Positions 1 through 9,482 are shown, counted from the first letter of the stretch. The stretch: DNA of 64,000 bases from JAFTYO01 sp045611785 (GCA_045611785.1 JAZKXV010000012.1:97663-161662), one strand, 5' to 3'. The notes: generated by a model from the sequence alone, not told the origin. Program-made: numbers and translations.

Positions 1-2
1 AC

Positions 3-2999
3 TTTTTAGAAGCATGTTTAAAATTATATCCGAACGATAAAGATAGAATAAATTGTATTCAGAGTTTACAGAACATTGTAAATTATAGTGATTCAAGCGT
101 AAAAAACGATGCAATGAAAGAAAAAATTTTCCCTGTAATTTCATCTATTTTTAACGATGGCAGTTCTGACGTACATAATATGATTCAGACTTTTCACCAT
201 TTATCCAAATACGATCTTTTTAAAAGCGACAATATCGATTACTATAATATCCTTACAGGCACAGATGGAAAATCAGGCTTATTAGAACAAATAAGTCATG
301 AACCCGCTAGCATACAAGAAAATTGTTATGAAATATTGTTAAATAAAGAAGCTCGTATACCGGATCCTGAAATTAGAGCAGAAATAATTAAAAGGTATGC
401 ACAAGCATGGCATAAAAATCATGCTTATTACAACGATATTACAGCTACTCCAGAGCAAAGAGAAGAAGTAATAAAAAGCATTCAACGCATCAAAACTTCT
501 AATATTGCACCAACAGATAAAATAGAATTATTAAAAGAATTATCTGAAATTACAATGTCGCAAAAAGAACTTTCTCTTATTATGAAGCCCACAGAGATTG
601 ATATACAAGCATCTGATCCAAAAGCCATCATAAGTGCATATGGCATTGATGCTGTTGCTTACCTCATTAATAACAACCCTGAATTAAATGAACAAATGCA
701 AGACTTCTTGCTCGGTTACGGTTCATCTGAAGAAGCTCATAAACTGAACCATGCATTAAAATACGCTCTGTGTAAAGAAGCCGATAAAAAATATAATTAC
801 AACTTATGTGAAAAATTTGAAAAAGGAGAAGATATCAGCGAAGACTTGCCTTATTCATTAAGGAAATATTACTTTGCTTTTAATGCTGAAAAATTAAAAT
901 CTTTCAAAAATGAATTTGATGCGGCATCTTTAGAAGCCAAAGCACTTATTGTTAATGAGCTCATAACTAACGGAAAAAATAATTGGCAATCTTCTTTTGA
1001 GATTGTATCTAAAAAATTGTTTGAAGGTGCCGGCGATTTAGCTAAAATGGGATCAGATTTTCTCTATAGCTACATTGATGCAAGACCTGATAGTGAAAAA
1101 ACATTTTATTTAGCAGCAATGATGGCGGCCGCTACCAATAAGAGCAAATCATCAGCTAATCACTTTATTGAAAGTCCATACACTCCAGAGCAAAGAAGTT
1201 TAGCCAAAGGATTAAGGATGTTTTTAGAAAACTCCGGTCCTGCAGGAACCAAACTTGCTCAGGCCATGGCTTCTTATTCTGATGTTCCTGACTTTATTCG
1301 TTTCGAAATGCAATTTGCAAAAAGTCAAGCAAACCCACCTGCCCGTTGGGAAATATTCTCTGATAATGATGGAATGTCTTCAGAAATTTTAAAACAAGGC
1401 CCTCTTGGAAAACGCTTAGGTTCTGCCTCATTCTTTGTTACTTATGAAATAGGAGATAAAATTGTAAAAATTTTACGCCGAGGCGCTAAAACAAAAGCGG
1501 ATAATGAATTTAAAATTTATCGGGAAATGCTTACTACCTTAAGCAGTAAATATGATAACATCTCATCGTTTAAAAGATTAGTTGATAACGCTGCTGACAA
1601 TGTCATAATTGAAACAGATTTAGACATCGGATATAAACAGTTGCTTGATGCAAAAAAACTTTATCCGGAAAAAGTTACAACAGACAAAATAGAATTTAAC
1701 CTTGATGTTAAAAACTGGTCAGAACGAGGAAAAGATTGGGCTATTTTAGAAAAAGCTCAAGGTATAGATTTTAAAGATTTAACCGAACCGTATAAAACAA
1801 GCGTTGCTAAAACTATCTTTTCCACTGAGCTTGCTAACATGCTCTCAGGTAAACGTTTTGATTCTGACAGACATGGCGGACAATACAAAATTGACCCCAA
1901 AACAAACACCATCGGTATCTTTGATACCGGATCAATAAGTATGGTAGAGCCGACACAAAAAGAACAAGAAGTTTTAGGCGTTGTATTAGCAAGAACCGCA
2001 ATCGGTATAACAAAGAACCCTAATATTGCAGGTGTTTTCAGTCAGGAAATTGATAAAGCAATTTCTGAATTTTATAAAACAGAAATTTCTCAAAATCGCT
2101 CTATTCCTCCTTATTTGAGCGAATTCCAAAGAGGTTTACTTGCTCTTAATGATTTTTATGCCGGTTTACAACCTAAAGATTTGATAGAATGCTTTACTCA
2201 ATCTATGAATAACGGACATCATAAAATTAATGAAAATATTGTAAAAGGATTTAAGTCTGAAATTGCTAAACATTTGGAAAGTAAAAACCAAACCATAGAA
2301 AAGATTATAAAACCTGAATCTATGGATAAGTTAGCGCCTGAAGCCAGAGCAAACAGACGTGTAGGAATGATCTTATTTAACGGCTTATTTAATGCAGCTG
2401 CCAATGGTGAAGAATTAAAATTAGACCCACAAGTTAAAGATAAAATTTATGCAAAACTAAATTCCGACGACAGTAGCATGCAAATCTTCAAAGGCGTAAT
2501 CAGAGGCGCATGGTCAAAAATAAATTATGAAAATTACTCAACCGAAGACAGAAAAGAACTCGGCAACATTTTATACCAAGTTTGCGCTCAAGATATGGCA
2601 AATAAAAAATTAAAAAAGGATATCAGTATACAAGAAACCTTTGAACAAATAGAAAAGAAACACCCTAACAGAGGGCAATATTGTAAAAACATCGGAACAA
2701 TATTTAAAATCATAGCTCAAACATCAAACAACTCTTCTGAAGACATAAAAAGAGCTGCTCTTTTCATTGCCTTTTTAGATCCTCATGTTACAAAAGGATA
2801 CAAGAAAGCCGCATTGGAAGATAAATCTGTAAGTTTCGGAAAACGTTTATTAAACAGCATTAGTCCTTTGAGCTTTATACCACATAAAGCAAAAAAACTA
2901 TTAGTTAAAAATATTGGTAAAAAACGACTAATAAATTATCTCAACACCCAATTATATGGCAACACGTTAGGCAAGACAGCTTCTAAACAACGAGCATAA
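3..2999 (+). CDS. Large protein with a UbiB/ABC1-like atypical kinase core, 5' truncated by window edge
   Basis: The first ATG is at 114, but the same frame is open and protein-like back to base 3, so the gene almost certainly starts outside the window. The middle (about 1235-1990) matches the layout of UbiB/ABC1 atypical kinases: a GPAGTKLAQ segment (like the family's GPxxxKxGQ) near 1236, a glycine/alanine loop GSASFF near 1419 followed by the lysine-bearing strand KIVKIL, a DRHGGQ catalytic-loop-like motif near 1867 and FDTGS (DFG-like) near 1918. The rest is helical, charged and unrecognised, and there is no sign of a signal peptide in the part seen. UbiB members act in quinone/lipid metabolism and are about 500-550 aa; this protein of more than 960 aa is far longer, so its role is unknown. 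The next gene is also kinase-like and only 18 bp away. Confidence 0.7.
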   Translation, partial: FLEACLKLYPNDKDRINCIQSLQNIVNYSDSSVKNDAMKEKIFPVISSIFNDGSSDVHNMIQTFHHLSKYDLFKSDNIDYYNILTGTDGKSGLLEQISHEPASIQENCYEILLNKEARIPDPEIRAEIIKRYAQAWHKNHAYYNDITATPEQREEVIKSIQRIKTSNIAPTDKIELLKELSEITMSQKELSLIMKPTEIDIQASDPKAIISAYGIDAVAYLINNNPELNEQMQDFLLGYGSSEEAHKLNHALKYALCKEADKKYNYNLCEKFEKGEDISEDLPYSLRKYYFAFNAEKLKSFKNEFDAASLEAKALIVNELITNGKNNWQSSFEIVSKKLFEGAGDLAKMGSDFLYSYIDARPDSEKTFYLAAMMAAATNKSKSSANHFIESPYTPEQRSLAKGLRMFLENSGPAGTKLAQAMASYSDVPDFIRFEMQFAKSQANPPARWEIFSDNDGMSSEILKQGPLGKRLGSASFFVTYEIGDKIVKILRRGAKTKADNEFKIYREMLTTLSSKYDNISSFKRLVDNAADNVIIETDLDIGYKQLLDAKKLYPEKVTTDKIEFNLDVKNWSERGKDWAILEKAQGIDFKDLTEPYKTSVAKTIFSTELANMLSGKRFDSDRHGGQYKIDPKTNTIGIFDTGSISMVEPTQKEQEVLGVVLARTAIGITKNPNIAGVFSQEIDKAISEFYKTEISQNRSIPPYLSEFQRGLLALNDFYAGLQPKDLIECFTQSMNNGHHKINENIVKGFKSEIAKHLESKNQTIEKIIKPESMDKLAPEARANRRVGMILFNGLFNAAANGEELKLDPQVKDKIYAKLNSDDSSMQIFKGVIRGAWSKINYENYSTEDRKELGNILYQVCAQDMANKKLKKDISIQETFEQIEKKHPNRGQYCKNIGTIFKIIAQTSNNSSEDIKRAALFIAFLDPHVTKGYKKAALEDKSVSFGKRLLNSISPLSFIPHKAKKLLVKNIGKKRLINYLNTQLYGNTLGKTASKQRA

Positions 3000-3017
3000 A
3001 TCAAAGGAAGATAATTA

Positions 3018-3953
3018 ATGCTAAAATTTTTATCTCAAGAAAATGCCGATAACATAGATTTTGTAACCAATCTATTATCTCTGACAAATTTGCCTCATTT
3101 AGTTGGCACTCCAATTCGGTTAGTCGGCGGATCCAAATCTTTTGCATATCGCATAAACGATTATGTAGTACGTTTTCCTAAAGCTGAAATAATTTGGCAA
3201 TCACAACAATTAGAAGCAAAAATATCAAACTTATTGCAAGAAAACTTACCTGATAAATTGAAAAATAAAATAACTGACATTGTTTGTTATTCAAAATTAG
3301 AATATCCGTTTACATATCATAAAATCATAAAAGGTAAAATTTGTGACAACATCCGAGGAGAAACAGAGTATAATACATGTTATGCCAATTTATCAAAAAC
3401 TCAAAAAACATTATTGGCTGAAGAAATTGCTGAACTACTGGCGGCAATTCACTCTATTTCAACTGATATAACTAACACCATGGCAGATAATTGGAATTTT
3501 ACCCAAAAACCTGATTTTGATTATAATCTGTGCAAATCAGCATTATTAAAATACAGCGACAATAAAATCAATCTTGATGATTTTAAGTGTAACATTGATA
3601 ATAATATGGTTTTTGCTCATAACGACATGAGCGGAAGCAACATTATACTAGATGAAACTCAAGAAAATGCTTTGCAAGGTGTTCTTGACTTTGGAAATGC
3701 CGGTATTATGCCTCAAATTAATGACTTTTTGCCGTTTTATAAAATTGACAGACATTTAGCCAAACATATTATCTATGCGTATAACCAAATTTCAAATATT
3801 AAAATAAACCAAAGTCAAGCAGATTATCTAACTCTTTCATACTTAGGATACATAATATATAATCAAGAACAACAAGGAAATGCACCTTTTAATTTCTTAT
3901 TGATAATCTTGAAAAACATTATATCAGATTTACAAAACGACAAGAACAATTAA
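3018..3953 (+). CDS. Phosphotransferase of the APH/choline kinase type
   Basis: A 311-aa soluble protein. It carries the aminoglycoside phosphotransferase/choline kinase catalytic signature: HNDMSGSN at residues 201-208 (HxDxxxxN catalytic loop) and LDFGNA near 223-228 (metal-binding DFG-like Asp). Near residues 36-60 a short GGSKSFAYRI run followed by VVRFPK looks like the nucleotide loop and the Arg/Lys strand. The start has an AAAGGAAG Shine-Dalgarno about 8 nt upstream. The gene follows the UbiB-like gene by 18 bp and is probably co-transcribed with it. The family phosphorylates small molecules (antibiotics, choline, ethanolamine, sugars). Nothing here identifies the substrate, so a resistance role should not be assumed. 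Confidence 0.72.
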   Translation: MLKFLSQENADNIDFVTNLLSLTNLPHLVGTPIRLVGGSKSFAYRINDYVVRFPKAEIIWQSQQLEAKISNLLQENLPDKLKNKITDIVCYSKLEYPFTYHKIIKGKICDNIRGETEYNTCYANLSKTQKTLLAEEIAELLAAIHSISTDITNTMADNWNFTQKPDFDYNLCKSALLKYSDNKINLDDFKCNIDNNMVFAHNDMSGSNIILDETQENALQGVLDFGNAGIMPQINDFLPFYKIDRHLAKHIIYAYNQISNIKINQSQADYLTLSYLGYIIYNQEQQGNAPFNFLLIILKNIISDLQNDKNN

Positions 3954-3973
3954 AGAAAAATTCCAACAAAGCA

Positions 3974-3990
3974 CATCAACAAATAAAATC
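3974..3990. repeat. 17-bp direct repeat, left copy
   Basis: CATCAACAAATAAAATC, identical to 6278-6294. The two copies bracket the minus-strand gene pair at 4004-6149. Confidence 0.6.
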
Positions 3991-4003
3991 CTAGTCAAAA
4001 AAG

Positions 4004-4933
4004 CTAATTATGCTTCATCTCTAATAAGTCTTGAAGAATATTTTTAATGCTTTCCGGACTTTCTTTAAGATAATCAGTAGATAAAATAGTTTTCATTTCT
4101 CCAATTGTATTATTGGGATCAATTTCATAATAATCATCATGCTCAATAACCTTCTCATTATAAACTAATGCTTCAATTTCTTTTTCACCGTTAATTGATG
4201 GAATAATTTCAATCGGAGCCTTATTTTTATACAAATCATTTATAACTTGAGCTACCATTAAAATATTAAACACTTTTGATTTTTTTATAAAGATGTGACC
4301 GCTATTATCGGAAGAAAAAGCAAATAATATTAAATTAATGGCATCTTCAATTGTCATCATAAATCGTTCCATATTAGGAGATGTTACTGTTAACGACATT
4401 CCTTGTTTAGCTAAATCAACAAATTTTTCCAAAACGCTGCCTCGAGACATCATCAAATTTCCAAATCTGGTAATAAAAATTTTTGTTTTCGAAGTTGGAA
4501 CAAAGCTTAACGCTAATTTTTCAGCTAATGCCTTTGTTAAACCTAAAGTATTTTGAGGGCATACAGCTTTATCCGTTGAAAGTATTACAACTTTTTTAAC
4601 ATCATATTCTATCGCTGATTTTAAAACATTTTGCGTACCTATAACATTAGTTAGAATAGCCTCTTGCGGATTTTCTTCACAAATTCTTACATGCTTCATA
4701 GCGGCTGCATGAAATACATAATCAACATTTTTCATACAAGCATTTAATGAATCAATATTTCTAATATCACCAATAACAAATTTTAATTTATCTGTTTTAT
4801 ATTTTTCTCTCATTAAATATTGCTTATACTCATCCCTGGAAAAAACAATAATTTCATCATTTCCATTCTTTAAAAGCTTTTCCACCAAAGCGCTACCAAA
4901 TGTTCCGGTTCCACCTGTAATTAAAAATCTCAT
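4004..4933 (-). CDS. Polysaccharide biosynthesis SDR, UDP-GlcNAc 4,6-dehydratase-like (CapD/FlaA1 family)
   Basis: A 309-aa extended-SDR enzyme. The NAD-binding glycine motif GGTGTFG is at residues 7-13; FSRDE at 31-35, GDIRN at 55-59, HAAAMKHV at 75-82 and STDKA at 119-123 are the classic CapD/FlaA1/PseB blocks. Members convert UDP-GlcNAc to a 4-keto-6-deoxy sugar for capsule, O-antigen or flagellin sugars. The usual catalytic Tyr (Met in WbpM-type enzymes) of the YxxxK motif is Leu130 here, with Lys134 kept. The length suits the short soluble FlaA1/PseB class. AGGAAGAG precedes the ATG. It lies 10 bp after the membrane-protein gene in the same direction, so the two probably form one surface-sugar operon. 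Confidence 0.82.
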   Translation of the reverse strand: MRFLITGGTGTFGSALVEKLLKNGNDEIIVFSRDEYKQYLMREKYKTDKLKFVIGDIRNIDSLNACMKNVDYVFHAAAMKHVRICEENPQEAILTNVIGTQNVLKSAIEYDVKKVVILSTDKAVCPQNTLGLTKALAEKLALSFVPTSKTKIFITRFGNLMMSRGSVLEKFVDLAKQGMSLTVTSPNMERFMMTIEDAINLILFAFSSDNSGHIFIKKSKVFNILMVAQVINDLYKNKAPIEIIPSINGEKEIEALVYNEKVIEHDDYYEIDPNNTIGEMKTILSTDYLKESPESIKNILQDLLEMKHN

Positions 4934-4943
4934 ATTACTCTTC

Positions 4944-6149
4944 CTATTTCGAAAACAGTTTTTTATTCAACGATACTACATAAAAATTCATAATTGCCAT
5001 ACCAACAGTTAGAAACAATAAAAACATATGCAAGAAAAATATATTTTTGAACATTGCTATTAGTATAAGCATCAATGTTCCCAATATTTTTCCTATGCCA
5101 AGAACAAATTCTCTAACTACAAAGTATTCAGTTTTATAATTATTCTTAATTTGATTCAAGTTTGCAACATTAAACATATTCACTTCTGTAACCAACCAAA
5201 TAAGTTGCATAATTGTCACATATGAAAAATTATAAATAAGAAAAGTTACTTTATTTGGGAGAACAACAAATAACAATGCGCAAAAAACAGAAAAACACCC
5301 CGTAAATTTAGCAATAATAACAAATTTGCTATATTTACAAAATTTACCGAATAAAAAATTAACAGCTAATGTACATAAGCAAAAAAAGGACGTAACAACA
5401 CCCAACTTAAAATTATCACCAAATAAATAAACTGAGTATAATGTTATTGTAGTTGGTAAAATACCTTGAATAGTCAAACCTCTAAAAAAATCCATCTTAT
5501 AAGCTTCTTTAAGAACATTATCTGATTTATTTTCATAAATAAACTTGTTCAAATTAGCTTTTTTATAATCACCTCTTTTAGCTTCTATTTTGTATGTAAA
5601 AATATATTCAATAAACAACGTTACAGAAATAATGCCCAAAGACTGAAAAAAAGAAGCATTTTTCATTAAAAACAACCCCAACAAAAATGGAACAACTATT
5701 CGCAAAGATGATTTTACAACTTCAATATAACCTCTAAATTTAATCATATTATCATCAGAAACATTTTTACTTGTTAAAAATATTCTACCTAATCCTCTTA
5801 GAGCCATACTTAATCCGGTAAAGACACCTGTAGCAATGATATGTTTTGAGACTTCGTCACCCATTATATAAAGCCAAATAAACAAAGCAAAATTAGAAAT
5901 TATACCTAATCTGTATATAATTAATTCATAACCGCTTTTAAGATAGTCTTTTAATAAGTATGATAAAATAACCGTAACGCTTACAACTGCTAACCAATAA
6001 AATCCGACATTTGCAAAATTATCTTTTGAAACTTTAAGCAAATACGCAATCAAAAAAACATCACAAAACAAACGAGATACAGAATATATACAATCTGTAA
6101 TTCCTATCCAAAGAAAATTATTTTTCATTTTTGTCGCTATTATATTCAT
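4944..6149 (-). CDS. Polytopic membrane protein, possible MFS-like transporter
   Basis: A 401-aa protein made almost entirely of hydrophobic segments, roughly ten to twelve membrane helices separated by short Lys/Asn-rich loops. There is no recognisable catalytic or nucleotide-binding motif. The overall pattern, two halves separated by a charged loop near residues 190-215, would fit a major-facilitator-type carrier, but I cannot name a family. It is upstream in an apparent two-gene operon with the sugar-nucleotide dehydratase, so a role in envelope or polysaccharide export is possible. The start is only weakly supported: no clear Shine-Dalgarno precedes the first ATG, and the ATG at residue 8 is an alternative. 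Confidence 0.6.
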   Translation of the reverse strand: MNIIATKMKNNFLWIGITDCIYSVSRLFCDVFLIAYLLKVSKDNFANVGFYWLAVVSVTVILSYLLKDYLKSGYELIIYRLGIISNFALFIWLYIMGDEVSKHIIATGVFTGLSMALRGLGRIFLTSKNVSDDNMIKFRGYIEVVKSSLRIVVPFLLGLFLMKNASFFQSLGIISVTLFIEYIFTYKIEAKRGDYKKANLNKFIYENKSDNVLKEAYKMDFFRGLTIQGILPTTITLYSVYLFGDNFKLGVVTSFFCLCTLAVNFLFGKFCKYSKFVIIAKFTGCFSVFCALLFVVLPNKVTFLIYNFSYVTIMQLIWLVTEVNMFNVANLNQIKNNYKTEYFVVREFVLGIGKILGTLMLILIAMFKNIFFLHMFLLFLTVGMAIMNFYVVSLNKKLFSK

Positions 6150-6277
6150 CTTAAAATCTATATTTTCAACTTTTCTGAAACTACATTCTTAAGTAATAAA
6201 AAAAAATAATCTAGTATTTTTACAATATCATCCATAGTTTTTTTCTAGTTTAAGTTAATATAAAAACAAAACAAGTG

Positions 6278-6294
6278 CATCAACAAATAAAATC
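6278..6294. repeat. 17-bp direct repeat, right copy
   Basis: CATCAACAAATAAAATC, identical to 3974-3990. It sits in the 238-bp intergenic gap upstream of the 4004-6149 gene pair. Confidence 0.6.
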
Positions 6295-6325
6295 TTATAC
6301 CACAATAAATGTAAGATATTAAAAG

Positions 6326-6354
6326 TTGACAACAAGTACAATTAATCGTACAAT
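6326..6354 (+). promoter_or_regulatory. Consensus sigma-70 promoter with near-palindrome
   Basis: TTGACA (6326-6331), a 17-bp spacer and TACAAT (6349-6354) lie 34 bp before the ATG at 6388. The spacer/-10 junction (6336-6351) reads GTAC-A-ATTAAT-C-GTAC, a near-perfect 16-bp palindrome overlapping the -10. That is a plausible operator position. Confidence 0.72.
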
Positions 6355-6387
6355 ATTTTTATGTTAACTATTAATAGGAAATAATGC

Positions 6388-7740
6388 ATGTGGCCATTTT
6401 CTAAAAAAAATGAGGAACAAAAAGAAGAAAAAAGAAATAAAGCTGCTGAACAACAAAAAAAATATGCTCAGTATTTAAAATTTGATAAAAGATATAGAGA
6501 AGTTCTAACTTTAGGTATAGCTACAATAATGAATGATTACATTCCTAAACAGTATGATAGTGAAGCCAAAACAAAATTAACTATGAATGTAGTCAATGTT
6601 ATGATGCCTGATTATCATGGTGGACTTAAAAAAGAACATGTTTTATCAAATATGGAAAAAGACTTTTTACCTCAACCTGGTATGTTAGAATATTGGGCAA
6701 AATCACATGGTTTTGAACAAATTAAAAATAATGGTTCTAAATCAAATTCTGAAGATGTTGCCGGAAAATATGTTTTAACTTATTACCCACCCATAGCCAA
6801 ATCTTGGGCTGAAAGAACCACAAGCGATTTAGAAGACACTACAAACAAAAATTGGTATTCTCACTGTAAATCAACAATTTATGATGATAGTGGTAAACCT
6901 ATTGGTAATTCTAATCCGGAACCTTTTCGTAACGACACAAATCATGATGCGACGGTTTACGCACCTTACGATACCATTTCTTACGCTATTGATTATAAAA
7001 AACTTGGATTATCTGAAAAAGATATTAAAGAAGGATTTGCATATCAAGAGCAAGGCATAAACATCATGGATAAAGATATGCAAGATTCTATATTCAGAAT
7101 GAAAAAAGCAGGTTTAGAACAAGAAGAAATTATCAAACTTTGGAAAGATCAAATTAATATTACCGATCCTAACAATTTAAAAACCATAGAACAACATTTA
7201 CAAGACGGTAAACCCAAAGAAGATATAACCAAATGCGATTTGTCTAAATCAGAAAATAAATATCAATATAATTTACAAGATTATAGTTGTGCAATTCAAC
7301 CTACTGCTCCAATTTTATATGCAACAGCCGCTAAAATAAACAACGAAAATCTTAGTCCGCAAGAAGCTAAAAAATTAAGAGAAGATATCGGTCTTTACAA
7401 TATTCATGACACCGAAAATTATGGTGAAATTACCAAAAAGTTTTATAATCAATATTCAAATCATGTTATATCCGAAGCTAAAACAGCTCTAAATGAAGAT
7501 ATAAAAGAATTTATTAAATACCCAAAAGAAAAATTACACGAAATATCAAAAAATATATCTAATACTGCAAATTGGGTTAGCGCAAAAACTCGATTGGTAT
7601 TTCCTGAAATGATGACGGTTATGGAAGATATTATTCATAGAAGAGAAAATCAAAAATCCATATCCAATGAAAATAATAATAACAAAATACAACAACCTGC
7701 ATTAGCATATGCTCAAATCGGACATGCTCAAATCAGGTAA
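6388..7740 (+). CDS. Hypothetical protein, tandem paralogue A (MWPFSKK family)
   Basis: A 450-aa hydrophilic protein, no signal peptide and no membrane segment. It begins MWPFSKK followed by a highly charged Glu/Lys/Gln coiled-coil-like stretch (residues 9-30). It is clearly a paralogue of the next gene: both share WYSHCKS, CAIQPTAPILYATAAK and NNENLSPQEA blocks and the same order throughout, apart from a segment of about 95 residues after the N-terminus that only the second copy has. A conserved Cys before AIQPTAP occurs in both. The C-terminus is Asn/Gln-rich. AGGAA lies 7 nt before the ATG, downstream of a consensus promoter. I do not recognise the family. Confidence 0.75.
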   Translation: MWPFSKKNEEQKEEKRNKAAEQQKKYAQYLKFDKRYREVLTLGIATIMNDYIPKQYDSEAKTKLTMNVVNVMMPDYHGGLKKEHVLSNMEKDFLPQPGMLEYWAKSHGFEQIKNNGSKSNSEDVAGKYVLTYYPPIAKSWAERTTSDLEDTTNKNWYSHCKSTIYDDSGKPIGNSNPEPFRNDTNHDATVYAPYDTISYAIDYKKLGLSEKDIKEGFAYQEQGINIMDKDMQDSIFRMKKAGLEQEEIIKLWKDQINITDPNNLKTIEQHLQDGKPKEDITKCDLSKSENKYQYNLQDYSCAIQPTAPILYATAAKINNENLSPQEAKKLREDIGLYNIHDTENYGEITKKFYNQYSNHVISEAKTALNEDIKEFIKYPKEKLHEISKNISNTANWVSAKTRLVFPEMMTVMEDIIHRRENQKSISNENNNNKIQQPALAYAQIGHAQIR

Positions 7741-7782
7741 ATATTTTTAATATTTGTTTATAATTAAAAAGGGAGAAATAAT

Positions 7783-9432
7783 ATGTGGCCATTTTCTAAA
7801 AAAGCTGAAGAAAAAGAAGAAAAAAGAAATAAAACAGCTGAACAACAAAAAAAATATGCCCAATACGCTGGTAGTTCAAAAATAATTCAACATCAGATAC
7901 AGTCATATGTGTCAGCTTTAATAAAAGCAACTAATTCGCGTTTAAAGCAACAAGCTCAATCACAAGCATCCGGCGAAACCATGTCATTAGCAGAAAAATT
8001 AGCTGATGAAGCAAAATCAGCAATAGATAATGTAACTGAAGGCTATAATTCAGTTAAAAGCGATGTAGCAGATTGGGGATATTCAGCCATAATTAATACA
8101 GCTGAAAAAGTTATGCCAGATATGGAAAAGTTTGCTAAAGAGCATATCCCTGATGATCCAAGGTATAGAGAATTTCTCACATACATAGGAACTGAAATTA
8201 TTCATAAATACGCACCAACACAAGATAGTCCTCAGTATCAAAAAGATTTGATGATAGATCTTATTAATATGGGAATGAGCGATTATAAGGGAACAATTAA
8301 AGAAGAAGGCGTCTTATCAGGCGTAAAAAAAGATTTCTTACCCAAACCTGAAATGTTAGACTATTGGGCAGAATCAAAAGGGTTTGAAAAAATTGATAAC
8401 AAAGGTCTTAGCAAATTAGACCCTAAAGATGTAGAGGGAAAATATGTCTTAACATGTTATCTGTCTCTTGCAGATAGTTGGCAAAAAAGAGATACCTCAG
8501 ATATAACGGATACATCAAATAAACACTGGTATTCTCATTGTAAATCAGCAATTTTTGATGAAAACGGCAAAGCTATTTCAGCATCTAACCCTGAATTATT
8601 TTACAATGACACAGAACACGATGCTACCAAGTATGTTCCGGAAGATTCAATTTCTTATGTCATTGATTATAAAAAACTGGGACTAGAGGAAAAAGACATT
8701 AAAGAAGGATTTGCATATCAAGCTGAAGGTATCAACATCATGAAAAAAGATGTACAAGATGCCATTTTCAGAATGAACAAATCAGGTTTAGAACAAGAAG
8801 ATATTATCAAATTGTGGAAACAAGGTATGAATTTTGAGGATCCTAAAAACCTTGAAACCATTGAAAAACATTTTCAAAATGGTGGCAAAAAAGAAGGATT
8901 AGCAAATTGTGAATTTTCTAAAGCTGATAACCAATACAAGTACAACTTACAAGATTACAATTGTGCAATTCAACCTACTGCTCCAATTTTATATGCAACA
9001 GCAGCTAAAGTAAACAACGAAAATTTGAGCCCTCAAGAAGCTGATAAATTAAGAAAAGATATAGGTCTTTACAACCTCTATGACCCTCAAAACTACGGTG
9101 AAATAAATCAACAATTTAACAAAGATTATAAAAAGCATGTTTATTCTGAACTCTTTAAAGCCGTAGGCGAAGATGTAAAAGAATTTGTTCAAAAAGGTTG
9201 TCAAGCATTAAGTAAAGGAATCAAGAAAGCAAACAAGGTAGCCGCAATAGCTTCACCATTACCAAGCCACAGAGCAATTGCTCGTTGCGCATTGTTTGTT
9301 GATACTTTTGTAGATGCTTATATTCAAAGAGAACAAACAAGAGAAAAATCAAATAGCAACAGCAATTCTCCAACAACAAGGAATGTTTCAAACATACAAC
9401 AGATAGCAGTGGCCAGACAAGCAACTAAATAA
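7783..9432 (+). CDS. Hypothetical protein, tandem paralogue B (MWPFSKK family)
   Basis: A 549-aa paralogue of the preceding gene, 42 bp downstream, with its own GGGAG Shine-Dalgarno. Residues 1-28 repeat the MWPFSKK-plus-charged start almost exactly; residues about 29-125 are an extra helical, Ala/Gln-rich segment absent from copy A; about 125-460 aligns with copy A throughout. The tail is Ser/Asn-rich. No catalytic signature, export signal or membrane helix is visible. An N-terminal conserved tag with a variable insertion would fit a secreted or structural substrate family, but that is a guess. It is probably co-transcribed with copy A; a stem-loop with T-run at 9483-9534 follows. Confidence 0.75.
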   Translation: MWPFSKKAEEKEEKRNKTAEQQKKYAQYAGSSKIIQHQIQSYVSALIKATNSRLKQQAQSQASGETMSLAEKLADEAKSAIDNVTEGYNSVKSDVADWGYSAIINTAEKVMPDMEKFAKEHIPDDPRYREFLTYIGTEIIHKYAPTQDSPQYQKDLMIDLINMGMSDYKGTIKEEGVLSGVKKDFLPKPEMLDYWAESKGFEKIDNKGLSKLDPKDVEGKYVLTCYLSLADSWQKRDTSDITDTSNKHWYSHCKSAIFDENGKAISASNPELFYNDTEHDATKYVPEDSISYVIDYKKLGLEEKDIKEGFAYQAEGINIMKKDVQDAIFRMNKSGLEQEDIIKLWKQGMNFEDPKNLETIEKHFQNGGKKEGLANCEFSKADNQYKYNLQDYNCAIQPTAPILYATAAKVNNENLSPQEADKLRKDIGLYNLYDPQNYGEINQQFNKDYKKHVYSELFKAVGEDVKEFVQKGCQALSKGIKKANKVAAIASPLPSHRAIARCALFVDTFVDAYIQREQTREKSNSNSNSPTTRNVSNIQQIAVARQATK

Positions 9433-9482
9433 ATACAAAATTATTTTAGTTTTAATTTTGAACGATATCAATGATAACATTC

